In this document: positions 34,841-43,457 of the stretch, one piece after another | Position numbering within the stretch: position 1 is the first letter of the stretch | Layout of the letters: every line of letters begins with the position of its first letter | Origin: Niabella aurantiaca DSM 17617 | GTDB lineage: Bacteria; Bacteroidota; Bacteroidia; Chitinophagales; Chitinophagaceae | Direction: 5' to 3' | DNA length: 64,000 nt | Assembly (NCBI RefSeq): GCF_000374125.1 | Contig: NZ_KB893644.1 | Coordinates: forward strand, 186,001 to 250,000 | Program-made: the position numbers and the translations under genes | The notes under the pieces: generated by a model | The model's database searches: none | The model's input: the letters and a program-made list of their open reading frames with translations, nothing else | What the model was told of the DNA's origin: nothing

Positions 34841-34984
34841 ACAATCAATAAAAATAACATTTAATTCAGACAGTGCCGGATTTTAACAGGGGTTTAGCCC
34901 TTTGCTGCAGCCCTGGTATTATGGAATTTTAAAATTTTGTATCTAATTAGAAAAATCAATAAATTGCCGCTCCTCATCAACGAT

Positions 34985-35239
34985 ATGACTGTAAAATCAA
35001 ACGAAGAATATGAAAGGCAACGGAACAAACAGGTTGCCGGGATGCGATCGGTATTGGATTATGCAATGGGGGTGGTGATCATTTTTTTGGGGGTATTTTT
35101 AATTGTGCGGCAACAATTTGATCTGGCATTGAACAAACGGTTTCCTCCGGACACAATAGATATACTGCTGGGAGCGTTGTTTGTAATTTATGGTAGCTGG
35201 AGGATCTACCGGGGGTACAAAAAAAAATATTTTAAATAA
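34985..35239 (+). CDS. small two-helix membrane protein
   Basis: I start at the ATG at 34985 (84 residues); the open frame begins at a TTG 16 codons earlier. Two membrane segments are visible: YAMGVVIIFLGVFLIV (about 25-41) and IDILLGALFVIYGSWRIY (about 57-76), with a short loop between and a basic tail (RGYKKKYFK). It stands 4 bases before the PstS-like lipoprotein gene, and I recall the same small protein next to the PstS-like and TPR genes in related genomes. No specific function is known. Confidence 0.7.
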   Translation: MTVKSNEEYERQRNKQVAGMRSVLDYAMGVVIIFLGVFLIVRQQFDLALNKRFPPDTIDILLGALFVIYGSWRIYRGYKKKYFK

Positions 35240-35243
35240 AGAA

Positions 35244-36164
35244 ATGAAAATGTTGCGCTTCGTGCTATGGGGCAGTGTGTTGGGGATCCTGTTCGGTTCG
35301 TGTACATCCGGGAATGAGCAGGTGCGTACATTTACGGATACACCCAAAAAAGGAGAGATCACGATCAGCGCCGATGAATCGTTCCGGCCGATCGTGGACG
35401 CATTGATCCAGGTATATGAGTCCAATAATGACAGCACGAAGATCCATGCGCAATACAAACCGGAATCGGAGTGCATGACCGACTTATTTAATGACAGCAT
35501 CCGGATGGTGATCGCAACAATAAAGCTGTCGGAAGAGCAGGTGCGGTCGGTTGTAGACTCGCTGCATGTGGTGGTGAAACAACTGCCGGTAGCCCGGGAT
35601 GCGGTTGCGGTGATCGTAAACCCGGCTTCGAGAGATACGCTGTTGACGATGGCGGAGATAAAAATGATCCTTACCGGAACTTATACCAAGCCGCTGGTTC
35701 CTGTTTTTGATGGGTTGTCCGCCACCAGCACGGTCCGCTTTCTGCTGGATAGTGTGTTAAAAGGGCAAAAGATCACGCCAAAGGCCATGGGAGCCAATAC
35801 CAGTGACTCGGTGATCCATTATGTGGCCAATAATCCCCAGGCGGTGGGCTTTATTGGGGTAAGCTGGATCGGGAACAGGGACGACGCGGAACAGTTAAGC
35901 TTTTTAAAAAAGGTTAAAATTGTGCAAATAGAAAGCAGCGACAAACCCGGAAAATATGTCTTACCGGTGCAGGCAAACATCTATACCAAGCGTTATCCGA
36001 TGACCCGGGACCTGGTTTATATTTTGAAGGAAGGGCATCGGGGATTGGGCACAGGGTTTGCAGATTTTATAGGAGGGGAGATCGGCCAGCTGATCTTTAA
36101 GCGGGCCTATTTGATGCCGGGCCGTAAGAACTTTATCATCCGGCCGGCGCAAACAAAAGAATAA
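35244..36164 (+). CDS. PstS-like substrate-binding lipoprotein
   Basis: From the ATG at 35244 the product has 306 residues. The signal ends in a lipobox GSC (Cys17), so it is a lipoprotein. The body is a type 2 periplasmic-binding fold related to phosphate-binding PstS: GEITISADESFRPIVDALIQVY at the start, AVAVIVNPASRDTLLTMAEIKMILTG in the middle, and SVIHYVANNPQAVGFIGVSWIG later. No pst transport genes are present, so it may not serve phosphate uptake. It is between the small membrane protein and a TPR protein; the typical neighbours include exbB/exbD/tonB, found here 18 kb away. Confidence 0.8.
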   Translation: MKMLRFVLWGSVLGILFGSCTSGNEQVRTFTDTPKKGEITISADESFRPIVDALIQVYESNNDSTKIHAQYKPESECMTDLFNDSIRMVIATIKLSEEQVRSVVDSLHVVVKQLPVARDAVAVIVNPASRDTLLTMAEIKMILTGTYTKPLVPVFDGLSATSTVRFLLDSVLKGQKITPKAMGANTSDSVIHYVANNPQAVGFIGVSWIGNRDDAEQLSFLKKVKIVQIESSDKPGKYVLPVQANIYTKRYPMTRDLVYILKEGHRGLGTGFADFIGGEIGQLIFKRAYLMPGRKNFIIRPAQTKE

Positions 36165-36223
36165 AATTTAAAAAGGATTATATTTGAAAATCTATTATTT
36201 ACTGGTAAAATAAAATTAGAAAA

Positions 36224-37996
36224 ATGATCAACAAGAAAATCCGTCTTTTAGCACTTACAGTAATCCTGGGGGTAGCAGTCAATGCGCAGTCCATACAGGA
36301 TGGTGTAAAAGCATTGTACTCGGGAAAAGTGCTGGGGGCAAAATCAATTTTTGAAAAGCAGGGTGATAAGCCAGAAGCTATCTACTGGCTGGTTCGTGCA
36401 GATATCGAAAATCAGGATAAAGCGGGAGCACAGCAGGTGCTGGACAAGGCGCTGGCTGCAAATCCCAATGACGAGTGGCTGCTGGTAGCAAAGGGTCAGT
36501 TGCAACTGATCAACGGAAAAGCGAACGAAGCAAAGCAAAGCTTTGAGGCTGCCCTGACCGCCAGCAAACGCCGGAAAGGAAACGATCCGGAGATCCTGAA
36601 TGCCGTTGGTGCCGCCATCGCCAAAGAGTACAATAATATTGACAAGATCGGCGATATCAATTATGCCGTGCAGAAGCTGGAAGAGGCAAAGGCCGAAACC
36701 GAAAAGGCCAAGGATCATTGGTTCCGGGCCGATATCCTGACCAACCTGGGCGATGCCTATCGTAAGGCAAAACCCGGTGATGGTACGGCTGCGTTCAGCT
36801 CGTACAGGGACGCGGTAGATATAGAACCCAGTTTTGCAAAAGCCTACTTAAGAAACGCTTTGATCTTTAAGTCTCAACGGAACTATGAACTTTATCAGCA
36901 GAACATTGATAAAGCCATTGCAGCCAACCCGGCTTTTGTACCCGCCTACGAAAACCTGTATTGGTATAAAATGGGTACCGGGGATTTTAACGGAGCGAAT
37001 GCGATCGCAGATAAGATCATCGCCAATTCAGATCCCAGCCCGTGGAATGACTATTACAAGGCGCAAACGTTTTATTTGAACAAGCAGTACGATCAGGCCA
37101 TTGCTTCGGCAACCGGCATCCAGCAGAAAATGGGCGACCTGGCAAAGCCCAACCTTTATAAGCTGCTGGCCTGGGCCTATGTAGATAAAGGAGATGCTAA
37201 AGCGGCTTTACCATATATGGAAAAGTATTTTGCGAAAGTAGATAAGGAGGACATGGATCCGATGGACTACAACCTGAAGGCAACCGTTTATGCGGCTACC
37301 CCGGGTAAAGAAAATGAAGTGATGCAGGCCTACGAGGAAGGGCTGAAAGCAGATACCACCACTGCCGGCAGGATAAAAATGCTGCAGGAAGGTGCAAAGT
37401 TCTTTGCCGACAAGAAACAATATGCTTTACAGGGCGATCTGCTGAGCAAAATACTCGAGATCAAACCCAACCCTACCATCAACGACTTTTTTGACGCCGG
37501 TTACCGTGCCTACTACCAGGGGAAAGAATATGAAAAGTCCTGGAAGGTATTTGACGCTATGCGGACCAAATTCCCGGATGTGAACTATGGCTACCTCTGG
37601 GCCTTTAATAACAGCCGGATTTTCGATTCTGCAAATGCAAAGAACATCATGATACCGGATGCGGAAAAACTCGTTGCATTTTCCCTGAAGGATACGGCAA
37701 GAGATGCAAAGAGCAACGCATTTAGCGCTGCTGCTGTTCTGTTCCCTTATTTTGTAAATGAAAAAGGCGACAAGGAAACCGGGTTGAAATACCTGAATGT
37801 TGCTTTGCAAAATGCACCCAACGACGATGTGAAACAGCAGGTCCAGGGGCTGATTGAGCAGGTGAGCAAAATGGCGGCCAAACCGGCAGGTACCGAGGAA
37901 TCAAATAACCAGGCCGGCGGAGCGGCAACCGGGGCCAAAGACACTACGAGCACGGCTCCCAAAAAGGACACTGCCAGCGGTGGGTCCCAGAAATAA
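36224..37996 (+). CDS. exported TPR protein
   Basis: The 590-residue protein begins with a signal peptide (cleavage near VNAQ, residue 22). The body is almost all helical with TPR-like repeats, from YSGKVLGAKSIFEKQGD onward (NPNDEWLLVAKGQLQLINGKANEAKQSF, DPEILNAVGAAIAKEY, and so on). The last about 50 residues are low-complexity and rich in Gly, Ala, Thr, Ser and Lys. It lies 59 bases after the PstS-like gene and is probably in the same unit; a TATATTTG element (36179-36186) just upstream could give its own promoter. It is probably a periplasmic scaffold, function unknown. Confidence 0.8.
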   Translation: MINKKIRLLALTVILGVAVNAQSIQDGVKALYSGKVLGAKSIFEKQGDKPEAIYWLVRADIENQDKAGAQQVLDKALAANPNDEWLLVAKGQLQLINGKANEAKQSFEAALTASKRRKGNDPEILNAVGAAIAKEYNNIDKIGDINYAVQKLEEAKAETEKAKDHWFRADILTNLGDAYRKAKPGDGTAAFSSYRDAVDIEPSFAKAYLRNALIFKSQRNYELYQQNIDKAIAANPAFVPAYENLYWYKMGTGDFNGANAIADKIIANSDPSPWNDYYKAQTFYLNKQYDQAIASATGIQQKMGDLAKPNLYKLLAWAYVDKGDAKAALPYMEKYFAKVDKEDMDPMDYNLKATVYAATPGKENEVMQAYEEGLKADTTTAGRIKMLQEGAKFFADKKQYALQGDLLSKILEIKPNPTINDFFDAGYRAYYQGKEYEKSWKVFDAMRTKFPDVNYGYLWAFNNSRIFDSANAKNIMIPDAEKLVAFSLKDTARDAKSNAFSAAAVLFPYFVNEKGDKETGLKYLNVALQNAPNDDVKQQVQGLIEQVSKMAAKPAGTEESNNQAGGAATGAKDTTSTAPKKDTASGGSQK

Positions 37997-38017
37997 GAAC
38001 GAATCTTTTATCCATAA

Positions 38018-38055
38018 AAACAGCTCCGGAATTTTTCGGGGCTGTTTGCTTTTTA
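38018..38055 (+). terminator. intrinsic terminator after the TPR gene
   Basis: AAACAGC (38018-38024) and GCTGTTT (38041-38047) form the base of an 11-pair stem, with CCG/CGG inside, followed by a short T-rich stretch. It separates the TPR gene from nuoA. Confidence 0.7.
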
Positions 38056-38089
38056 ACCCTTAAAAAAAGGATTTGTTAAATGGTTACCT

Positions 38090-38097
38090 TATTTTTG
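38090..38097 (+). promoter_or_regulatory. candidate -7 element of the nuo operon
   Basis: TATTTTTG matches TAnnTTTG. TTTG at 38072-38075 would give a 14-base spacer, too short for a good match, so only the -7 element is supported. The start of nuoA is 17 bases further on. Confidence 0.35.
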
Positions 38098-38114
38098 CTT
38101 ATTGCATAATCGAG

Positions 38115-38507
38115 ATGGTAAATTTAGCTATACAGACGAATTTAGATACTTCAGGCTCCTACCTGCCCATTGGTTTACAACTCTTATTTGCGGCAGGAAT
38201 GATCGTTACCCTGATGGGGGTTACCCATCTGCTGGGGCCCAAACGGAGAACCGCGGATAAACTGCAAAACTTTGCCAGCGGTATCGAATCGCACGGGGAG
38301 GCCCGGCAGCCGATCGCGATCAAATATTTCCTCACGGCCATTCTTTTTGTGTTATTTGATGTGGAGGTGATCTTTTTTTATCCCTATGCCGTGAATTTCA
38401 GGGAACTGGGTTGGAGCGGGTTTTATGCGGTGCTGTTGTTCGTAGCGTTTTTCCTGTGCGGGTTTATCTATATCATCCGGCGCGGCGCGTTGAAGTGGGA
38501 GGACTAA
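38115..38507 (+). CDS. nuoA: NADH-quinone oxidoreductase subunit A
   Basis: The 130-residue membrane subunit of complex I starts at the ATG at 38115 (the open frame begins 14 codons earlier). Three membrane segments are visible: LQLLFAAGMIVTLMGVTHLL, KYFLTAILFVLFDVEVIFFYPYAV and FYAVLLFVAFFLCGFIYII. The conserved loop RTADKLQNFASGIESHGEARQPI and the FDVEVIFFYPWA-type motif are diagnostic. It opens the nuo operon; nuoB follows after a 7-base-repeat leader of 57 bases. Confidence 0.97.
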   Translation: MVNLAIQTNLDTSGSYLPIGLQLLFAAGMIVTLMGVTHLLGPKRRTADKLQNFASGIESHGEARQPIAIKYFLTAILFVLFDVEVIFFYPYAVNFRELGWSGFYAVLLFVAFFLCGFIYIIRRGALKWED

Positions 38508-38514
38508 AAAATTT

Positions 38515-38564
38515 ATAATTTCTGATTTGAGCCTCGATCTCAAATCTCAAATCTCAAATCTCAA
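38515..38564. repeat. 7-base tandem repeat in front of nuoB
   Basis: ATCTCAA is repeated four times exactly at 38537-38564, and the last unit abuts the nuoB ATG (38565). Upstream, ATTTATA, ATTTCTG and ATTTGAG (about 38510-38530) are degenerate 7-base units. GATTTGAG (38524-38531) and CTCAAATC (38539-38546) form a perfect inverted repeat, so a hairpin is possible. Confidence 0.75.
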
Positions 38565-39146
38565 ATGAGACCAGTATCATATAATATTAAGAAAAAACCG
38601 CTGGAGGCAGATATCAGCATGGCAGAAATGCCGGAAGGGCACCAGGGGCAGGGTTTTTTTGCAACAACGCTGGACAATGTGATCGGGTTGGCGCGGAAGA
38701 ACTCCTTATGGCCGCTTCCCTTTGCTACCTCCTGCTGTGGAATTGAATTTATGGCTACCATGGCCGCCACTTATGATATTGCCCGTTTTGGCAGCGAGCG
38801 GGTGGGGTTTTCTCCCCGCCAGTGCGACCTGCTGATGGTTATGGGCACCATTGCAAAAAAAATGGGACCGGTGGTAAAACAAGTGTACCTGCAAATGGCT
38901 GAACCCCGCTGGGTGATTGCCGTGGGCGCCTGCGCTAGCAGCGGTGGAATCTTTGATACATACAGTGTGCTGCAGGGAATAGACCAGGTAGTGCCGGTGG
39001 ACGTTTATGTTCCCGGCTGCCCTCCCCGGCCGGAAGCCATTCTCGACGGATTGATGCGCATCCAGGACCTGGTGGGCAAAGAAAGCCTCAGAAGAAGGAA
39101 TAGTGAGCAGTATAAAGCATTATTGGAAAGTTACGGGATACAATAG
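38565..39146 (+). CDS. nuoB: NADH-quinone oxidoreductase subunit B
   Basis: NuoB carries the N2 cluster, the last Fe-S centre before quinone. The 193-residue protein has CCGIEFM (tandem Cys), GACASSGG and [16 protein letters not shown], the four cysteine ligands including the unusual adjacent pair. The C-terminal tail after [25 protein letters not shown] is a little longer than in E. coli. Its start codon directly follows a four-unit 7-base repeat. Confidence 0.97.
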   Translation: MRPVSYNIKKKPLEADISMAEMPEGHQGQGFFATTLDNVIGLARKNSLWPLPFATSCCGIEFMATMAATYDIARFGSERVGFSPRQCDLLMVMGTIAKKMGPVVKQVYLQMAEPRWVIAVGACASSGGIFDTYSVLQGIDQVVPVDVYVPGCPPRPEAILDGLMRIQDLVGKESLRRRNSEQYKALLESYGIQ

Positions 39147-39200
39147 TATAATATATGGAGATCTTTAGTATGAAGTATTTAGACACACATATGCATCCGT

Positions 39201-39235
39201 CTGAATACTGAATACTGAATACTGAATACTGAAAG
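39201..39235. repeat. 7-base tandem repeat in front of nuoC
   Basis: CTGAATA is repeated four times at 39201-39228, followed by CTGAAAG (39229-39235). The nuoC ATG (39245) follows 9 bases later. The unit is unrelated to the one before nuoB but has the same length. Confidence 0.75.
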
Positions 39236-39244
39236 TCTTTTACA

Positions 39245-39748
39245 ATGGCATTGAGCAACGAACAGATAAAAGAGAAGCTGGTTGAGAAATTTGGTGACCA
39301 GGTTATCGGTTTTGAAGAGCAGTACGGAATGCTGAGCTTCCAGTCCGCCAAAGAGCTCAATCTGAAGGTGCTGAATTTCCTGGTGGAGGAAGCAACGCTG
39401 CAATTCCGTTTCCTTACGGATCTCTGCGGAGTGCATTACCCCGACAACAAGGGACAGGAAATTGCAGTGGTGTATCACCTGCACAATATGAGGGAAAATG
39501 TGCGGATCCGGTATAAGGTATTTACGGATAGCGCACAGCCCGATGTATATACGGCAACCGGCCTTTTTGCCGGTGCCAACTGGATGGAACGGGAAACCTA
39601 CGACTTTTACGGGGTAAACTTCGTTGGTCACCCCAACCTGAAGCGGATATTGAATGTAGAAGAAATGGACTATTTCCCGATGCGGAAAGAATATCCGCTG
39701 GAAGACCAGAGCCGTATCGACAAAGATGACGAGATGTTCGGAAGATAA
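39245..39748 (+). CDS. nuoC: NADH-quinone oxidoreductase subunit C
   Basis: A peripheral-arm subunit of complex I (30-kDa subunit). The 167-residue protein has the family motif RETYDFYGVNFVGHPNLKRIL and an earlier FRFLTDLCGVHYPDNKG. It is a separate gene rather than fused to nuoD as in E. coli. It starts 9 bases after a 7-base tandem repeat; nuoD follows after 79 bases. Confidence 0.97.
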   Translation: MALSNEQIKEKLVEKFGDQVIGFEEQYGMLSFQSAKELNLKVLNFLVEEATLQFRFLTDLCGVHYPDNKGQEIAVVYHLHNMRENVRIRYKVFTDSAQPDVYTATGLFAGANWMERETYDFYGVNFVGHPNLKRILNVEEMDYFPMRKEYPLEDQSRIDKDDEMFGR

Positions 39749-39827
39749 ATAAGTTTAATGGCTGACGTTTAAAGTTTGAGGACCCTGTTGACCGATCACT
39801 TTAAACGATCGTATTGCATATTTGATT

Positions 39828-41048
39828 ATGAGCGACAATGTATTATTGCCGAGTGGCAGTATAGAGAAACAAACGACTACATTGAACCTGGGTCCCACGC
39901 ATCCGGCTACCCACGGAGTTTTCCAGAATATTATCGAGCTGGATGGTGAAAAAATTGTTGCCGCTGACTCTACGGTAGGCTATATTCACAGGGCCTTTGA
40001 AAAGATCGCCGAACGGCGCCCCTTATACCAGATAACGCCACTGACCGATCGCCTGAACTACTGCTCGGCTCCGATCAATAATATAGGCTGGCATCTTACC
40101 TGCGAAAAATTGCTGAAGGTACAGGTGCCCAAGCGGGTAGATTACCTGCGGGTAATCATTATGGAGCTGGCGCGGATCACGGACCACCTCATCTGTAATT
40201 CCATCATGGGGGTCGACAGCGGAGCCTATACCGGTTTTTTATATGTGATGCAATACCGCGAGCTGGTGTACGAGATCTACGAAGAGATCTGCGGCTCCCG
40301 GCTCACCACGAATATCGGGCGCATTGGCGGCTTTGAGCGCGATTTTACAAATGCGGCCTTTGAAAAGACTGAACGCTTTTTGAAGGAATACCCGGCGGTA
40401 TTAAAAGAATTTGAAGACCTGTTTACCCGCAACCGGATCTTTATGGAGCGAACAATAGGTGCAGGCCCTATCAGTGCCGAACGGGCATTGAATTACGGGT
40501 TTACCGGTCCCAACCTCCGGGCTGCGGGAGTGGACTATGACGTACGTGTGGTGGCTCCGTACAGCAGTTACGAGGAGTTCGATTTTGAGGTACCCATCGG
40601 TTCCACCGGGGATTCCTATGACCGCTTCCTGGTACGCAACGGTGAGATGTGGCAGAGTCTGCGGATTATTGAGCAGGCCATGCAAAAACTGAATGACCTG
40701 AAGGGAGAAGACGCCACCGTATATCACGCGGATGTACCGGAATATTACCTGCCGCCCAAAAAGGACGTATATACAAAAATGGAAGCGCTGATCTGGCATT
40801 TTAAGATCATTATGGGGGAGATCAATATGCCTCCGGGCGAAGTGTACCAGGCGGTGGAAGGTGCCAACGGCGAACTGGGCTTTTATTTCATCAGCGACGG
40901 GGGGCGGACTCCTTACCGCCTGCATTTCAGAAGGCCCTGTTTTATATACTACCAGGCGTATGCCGAAATGGTGAAGGGTGCGATGCTGAGTGATGCGATC
41001 GTGGTCATGTCGTCCATGAACCTGATCGCAGGGGAAATGGATGCGTAA
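39828..41048 (+). CDS. nuoD: NADH-quinone oxidoreductase subunit D
   Basis: The 49-kDa subunit that with NuoB forms the quinone site. The 406-residue protein starts at the ATG at 39828, two codons after an alternative TTG. It has GPTHPATHG near residue 23, IGYIHRAFEKIAE-type helix, RLTTNIGRIGGFERDF and the C-terminal RTPYRLHFRRPCF. Length is normal. It overlaps the first possible nuoE ATG by 8 bases. Confidence 0.97.
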   Translation: MSDNVLLPSGSIEKQTTTLNLGPTHPATHGVFQNIIELDGEKIVAADSTVGYIHRAFEKIAERRPLYQITPLTDRLNYCSAPINNIGWHLTCEKLLKVQVPKRVDYLRVIIMELARITDHLICNSIMGVDSGAYTGFLYVMQYRELVYEIYEEICGSRLTTNIGRIGGFERDFTNAAFEKTERFLKEYPAVLKEFEDLFTRNRIFMERTIGAGPISAERALNYGFTGPNLRAAGVDYDVRVVAPYSSYEEFDFEVPIGSTGDSYDRFLVRNGEMWQSLRIIEQAMQKLNDLKGEDATVYHADVPEYYLPPKKDVYTKMEALIWHFKIIMGEINMPPGEVYQAVEGANGELGFYFISDGGRTPYRLHFRRPCFIYYQAYAEMVKGAMLSDAIVVMSSMNLIAGEMDA

Positions 41049-41061
41049 ACGGAATTTAATA

Positions 41062-41574
41062 ATGGAGCAAAAGATAATGATACAGTTTTCTCAGGAACAA
41101 TTAGATAAAGTGAACCAGATCATCGCCCGCTATCCGGAAGGAAAGCAAAAAAGTGCTTTGCTGCCGGTACTGCACCTGGCCCAGGAGGTCTTTGGCTGGC
41201 TGAGCACAGAAACGATGGACTATGTGGCCACACTTTTAAAAATAGAGCCGATAGAAGTGTATGAGGTTGCCACATTTTACACGATGTACAACCTGAGACC
41301 GGTCGGGAAATACGTATTTGAAGTATGCCAGACCGGTCCCTGCATGATCCAGGGAAGCGATGATATCATTGCATATATTGGTGAACAATTGAATATAAAA
41401 CCCGGGGAAACCACGGAAGATGGTTTGTTTACGCTGAAAACCGCCGAGTGTCTCGGGGCCTGCGGGTATGCACCGATGATGCAGATGGGTAAATTTTACA
41501 AAGAGCATCTTACAAAAGAGAAAGTAGATGCCATTATTGCAGCATGCAGGAATGACGCATCCGTTAACAATTAA
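41062..41574 (+). CDS. nuoE: NADH-quinone oxidoreductase subunit E
   Basis: The 24-kDa subunit holds the N1a [2Fe-2S] cluster of the NADH-dehydrogenase module. Ligand motifs are CQTGPCM and CLGACGYAP (four cysteines). Three in-frame starts exist: 41041 (overlapping nuoD), 41062 and 41077; the conserved IQFSQEQLDKVNQIIARYP begins right after the last. I use 41062 (170 residues). The next gene is not nuoF but a VOC-family gene 12 bases downstream. Confidence 0.93.
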   Translation: MEQKIMIQFSQEQLDKVNQIIARYPEGKQKSALLPVLHLAQEVFGWLSTETMDYVATLLKIEPIEVYEVATFYTMYNLRPVGKYVFEVCQTGPCMIQGSDDIIAYIGEQLNIKPGETTEDGLFTLKTAECLGACGYAPMMQMGKFYKEHLTKEKVDAIIAACRNDASVNN

Positions 41575-41586
41575 AAAGAAATAGCT

Positions 41587-42009
41587 ATGCAGGCAATTAC
41601 TCCTTACCTGAATTTTAACGGTGATGCTGCGGAGGCGCTGGATTTTTATGCAAAGGCCCTGGGCGGACAAATTGTGCACCAGCAAACCTTCGGTGACACA
41701 CAGGCCGAATTTCCAAGCCCGGATTCACATAAGGATAAGATCATGCACGCCCTGTTCAACGCAGGCGAGCTGAATTTCATGGTGAGCGATTGCGCACCGG
41801 GAGCCGAGCCTGTAACCGCCGGATCCAATATAAGCCTGGCACTGAATTTTACCGATGAAGCATCCATTACCGGGGCATTTGAGGCCATAGCGGCAGGAGG
41901 AACCATAACTATGCCGCTCCAGGATACGTTTTGGGGGGCAAAATTCGGAATGGTAACGGATCGGTTCGGTATCAGCTGGATGTTCAACTACGATAAGCCC
42001 AAAAGTTAG
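41587..42009 (+). CDS. VOC-family (PhnB/glyoxalase-like) protein inside the nuo operon
   Basis: The 140-residue protein has the PhnB-like variant of the vicinal-oxygen-chelate fold: ITPYLNFNGDAAEALDFYAKALGG at the start, HALFNAGELNFMVSD, and TDRFGISWMFNYDKP at the end. Such proteins bind or modify small molecules; PhnB-type members have no proven reaction. It lies 12 bases after nuoE and 37 bases before nuoF, so it is very likely cotranscribed with complex I. No link to NADH oxidation is known, which makes the place notable. Confidence 0.88.
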   Translation: MQAITPYLNFNGDAAEALDFYAKALGGQIVHQQTFGDTQAEFPSPDSHKDKIMHALFNAGELNFMVSDCAPGAEPVTAGSNISLALNFTDEASITGAFEAIAAGGTITMPLQDTFWGAKFGMVTDRFGISWMFNYDKPKS

Positions 42010-42046
42010 TTGTTCCGCAGCTGATTTTTGGAAAAGGATAAAAACA

Positions 42047-43411
42047 ATGAGCAGTAAAAAATTACTTTTAGAGAACGCACATATTGAAGGCATCCGCTAT
42101 TACGATGTTTACCGTAAGAACGGAGGCTACCGTAGCGTGGAGAAGGCTTTGAAAATGTCGCCGGATGAGGTAGTGGAGGAAGTAAAGAAAAGCGGCCTCA
42201 GAGGCCGGGGCGGAGCGGGGTTTCCTGCAGGTATGAAATGGAGCTTTATTGCCAAACCCGAAGGCGTTCCCCGTCACCTGGTATGCAATGCGGATGAAAG
42301 TGAACCGGGTACGTTTAAGGATCGCTACCTCATGGAGTTCATTCCGCATCTGCTCATCGAGGGGCTGATCGTTTCCAGCTATGCACTGGGGTCAAACGTT
42401 ACCTATATCTACATCCGGGGCGAATACGCCTGGATACCGGATATTCTGGAGCAGGCGATTGAGGAAGCAAAAGCAAACGGTTTTCTGGGAAAGAATATAT
42501 TAAACTCCGGGTTCGATTGTGAGATCTATGTACAGCGGGGTGCGGGAGCTTATATCTGCGGAGAAGAAACCGCTTTGATCGAATCGCTGGAGGGCAAACG
42601 GGGCAACCCGCGCATCAAGCCGCCCTTCCCTGCGGTAAAAGGTGCCTGGGACCGCCCGACCGTGGTAAACAACGTAGAAACCCTGGCCGCTGTGGCGCCC
42701 ATCATCAACATCGGTGGTGAGGAGTATGCAAAAATAGGCGTGGGACGGTCTACCGGAACAAAGCTGATCTCGGCCTGCGGCAATATCAACAAGCCCGGGG
42801 TTTATGAAATCGACATGACCATCTCCGTTGAGGAGTTTATTTACAGTGATGAGTGGTGTGGCGGTATCAAAAACGGCAAACGGTTGAAAGCCTGTATTCC
42901 GGGCGGATCTTCTGTTCCCATTTTACCGGCCAACCTGCTGCTGAAAACGGCGAAGGGTGAACCGCGGATGATGAACTATGAGAGCCTCGCTGATGGCGGT
43001 TTTGCAACCGGTACCATGATGGGTAGCGGTGGATTTATTGTGCTGGATGAAGATCAGTGCGTGGTGAAGCATACCTATACGCTGGCGCGCTTTTACCGTC
43101 ATGAAAGCTGTGGACAGTGTTCACCCTGCCGGGAAGGTACCGGATGGATGGAAAAGCTGCTGCTGCGCCTGGACCAGGGGCAGGGCAAGATGAGCGATAT
43201 AGACCTGTTGTGGGATATTCAGAGCAAGATCGAAGGAAATACGATCTGTCCTTTGGGTGATGCCGCCGCGTGGCCGGTTGCCGCGGCGATCCGGCATTTC
43301 CGCGATGAATTTGAATGGCATATCACCAATGCGGCAGAGGCGCAAACCCGTAATTTCGGATTGGCGCATTATGCCGATCCGTTGCCGGTATCGGAGCCTG
43401 TGGCGGTGTAA
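42047..43411 (+). CDS. nuoF: NADH-quinone oxidoreductase subunit F
   Basis: The NADH- and FMN-binding subunit. The 454-residue protein has GLRGRGGAGFPAGMKW (NADH binding), the FMN motif around GAGAYICGEETAL, and the N3 [4Fe-4S] ligands ESCGQCSPCREG with a fourth Cys in NTICPLGD. Length and order are normal. It is followed not by nuoG but by the GxxExxY cassette, whose left inverted repeat begins 6 bases after the stop. Confidence 0.97.
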   Translation: MSSKKLLLENAHIEGIRYYDVYRKNGGYRSVEKALKMSPDEVVEEVKKSGLRGRGGAGFPAGMKWSFIAKPEGVPRHLVCNADESEPGTFKDRYLMEFIPHLLIEGLIVSSYALGSNVTYIYIRGEYAWIPDILEQAIEEAKANGFLGKNILNSGFDCEIYVQRGAGAYICGEETALIESLEGKRGNPRIKPPFPAVKGAWDRPTVVNNVETLAAVAPIINIGGEEYAKIGVGRSTGTKLISACGNINKPGVYEIDMTISVEEFIYSDEWCGGIKNGKRLKACIPGGSSVPILPANLLLKTAKGEPRMMNYESLADGGFATGTMMGSGGFIVLDEDQCVVKHTYTLARFYRHESCGQCSPCREGTGWMEKLLLRLDQGQGKMSDIDLLWDIQSKIEGNTICPLGDAAAWPVAAAIRHFRDEFEWHITNAAEAQTRNFGLAHYADPLPVSEPVAV

Positions 43412-43416
43412 GGTCG

Positions 43417-43447
43417 TTTCTCGCAAAGCCGCAAAGTCAACGCAAAG
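43417..43447. repeat. left inverted terminus of the GxxExxY cassette
   Basis: TTTCTCGCAAAG (43417-43428) is the exact reverse complement of 43866-43877. It runs on into CCGCAAAG and TCAACGCAAAG, so GCAAAG occurs three times here. The GxxExxY ATG follows at 43458. Confidence 0.75.
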
Positions 43448-43457
43448 AATAAAAGGT

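Noticed and set aside
38515-38564. CRISPR array or CRISPR-like repeats
   Set aside because: Units are 7 bases with no spacers; no cas genes are present.
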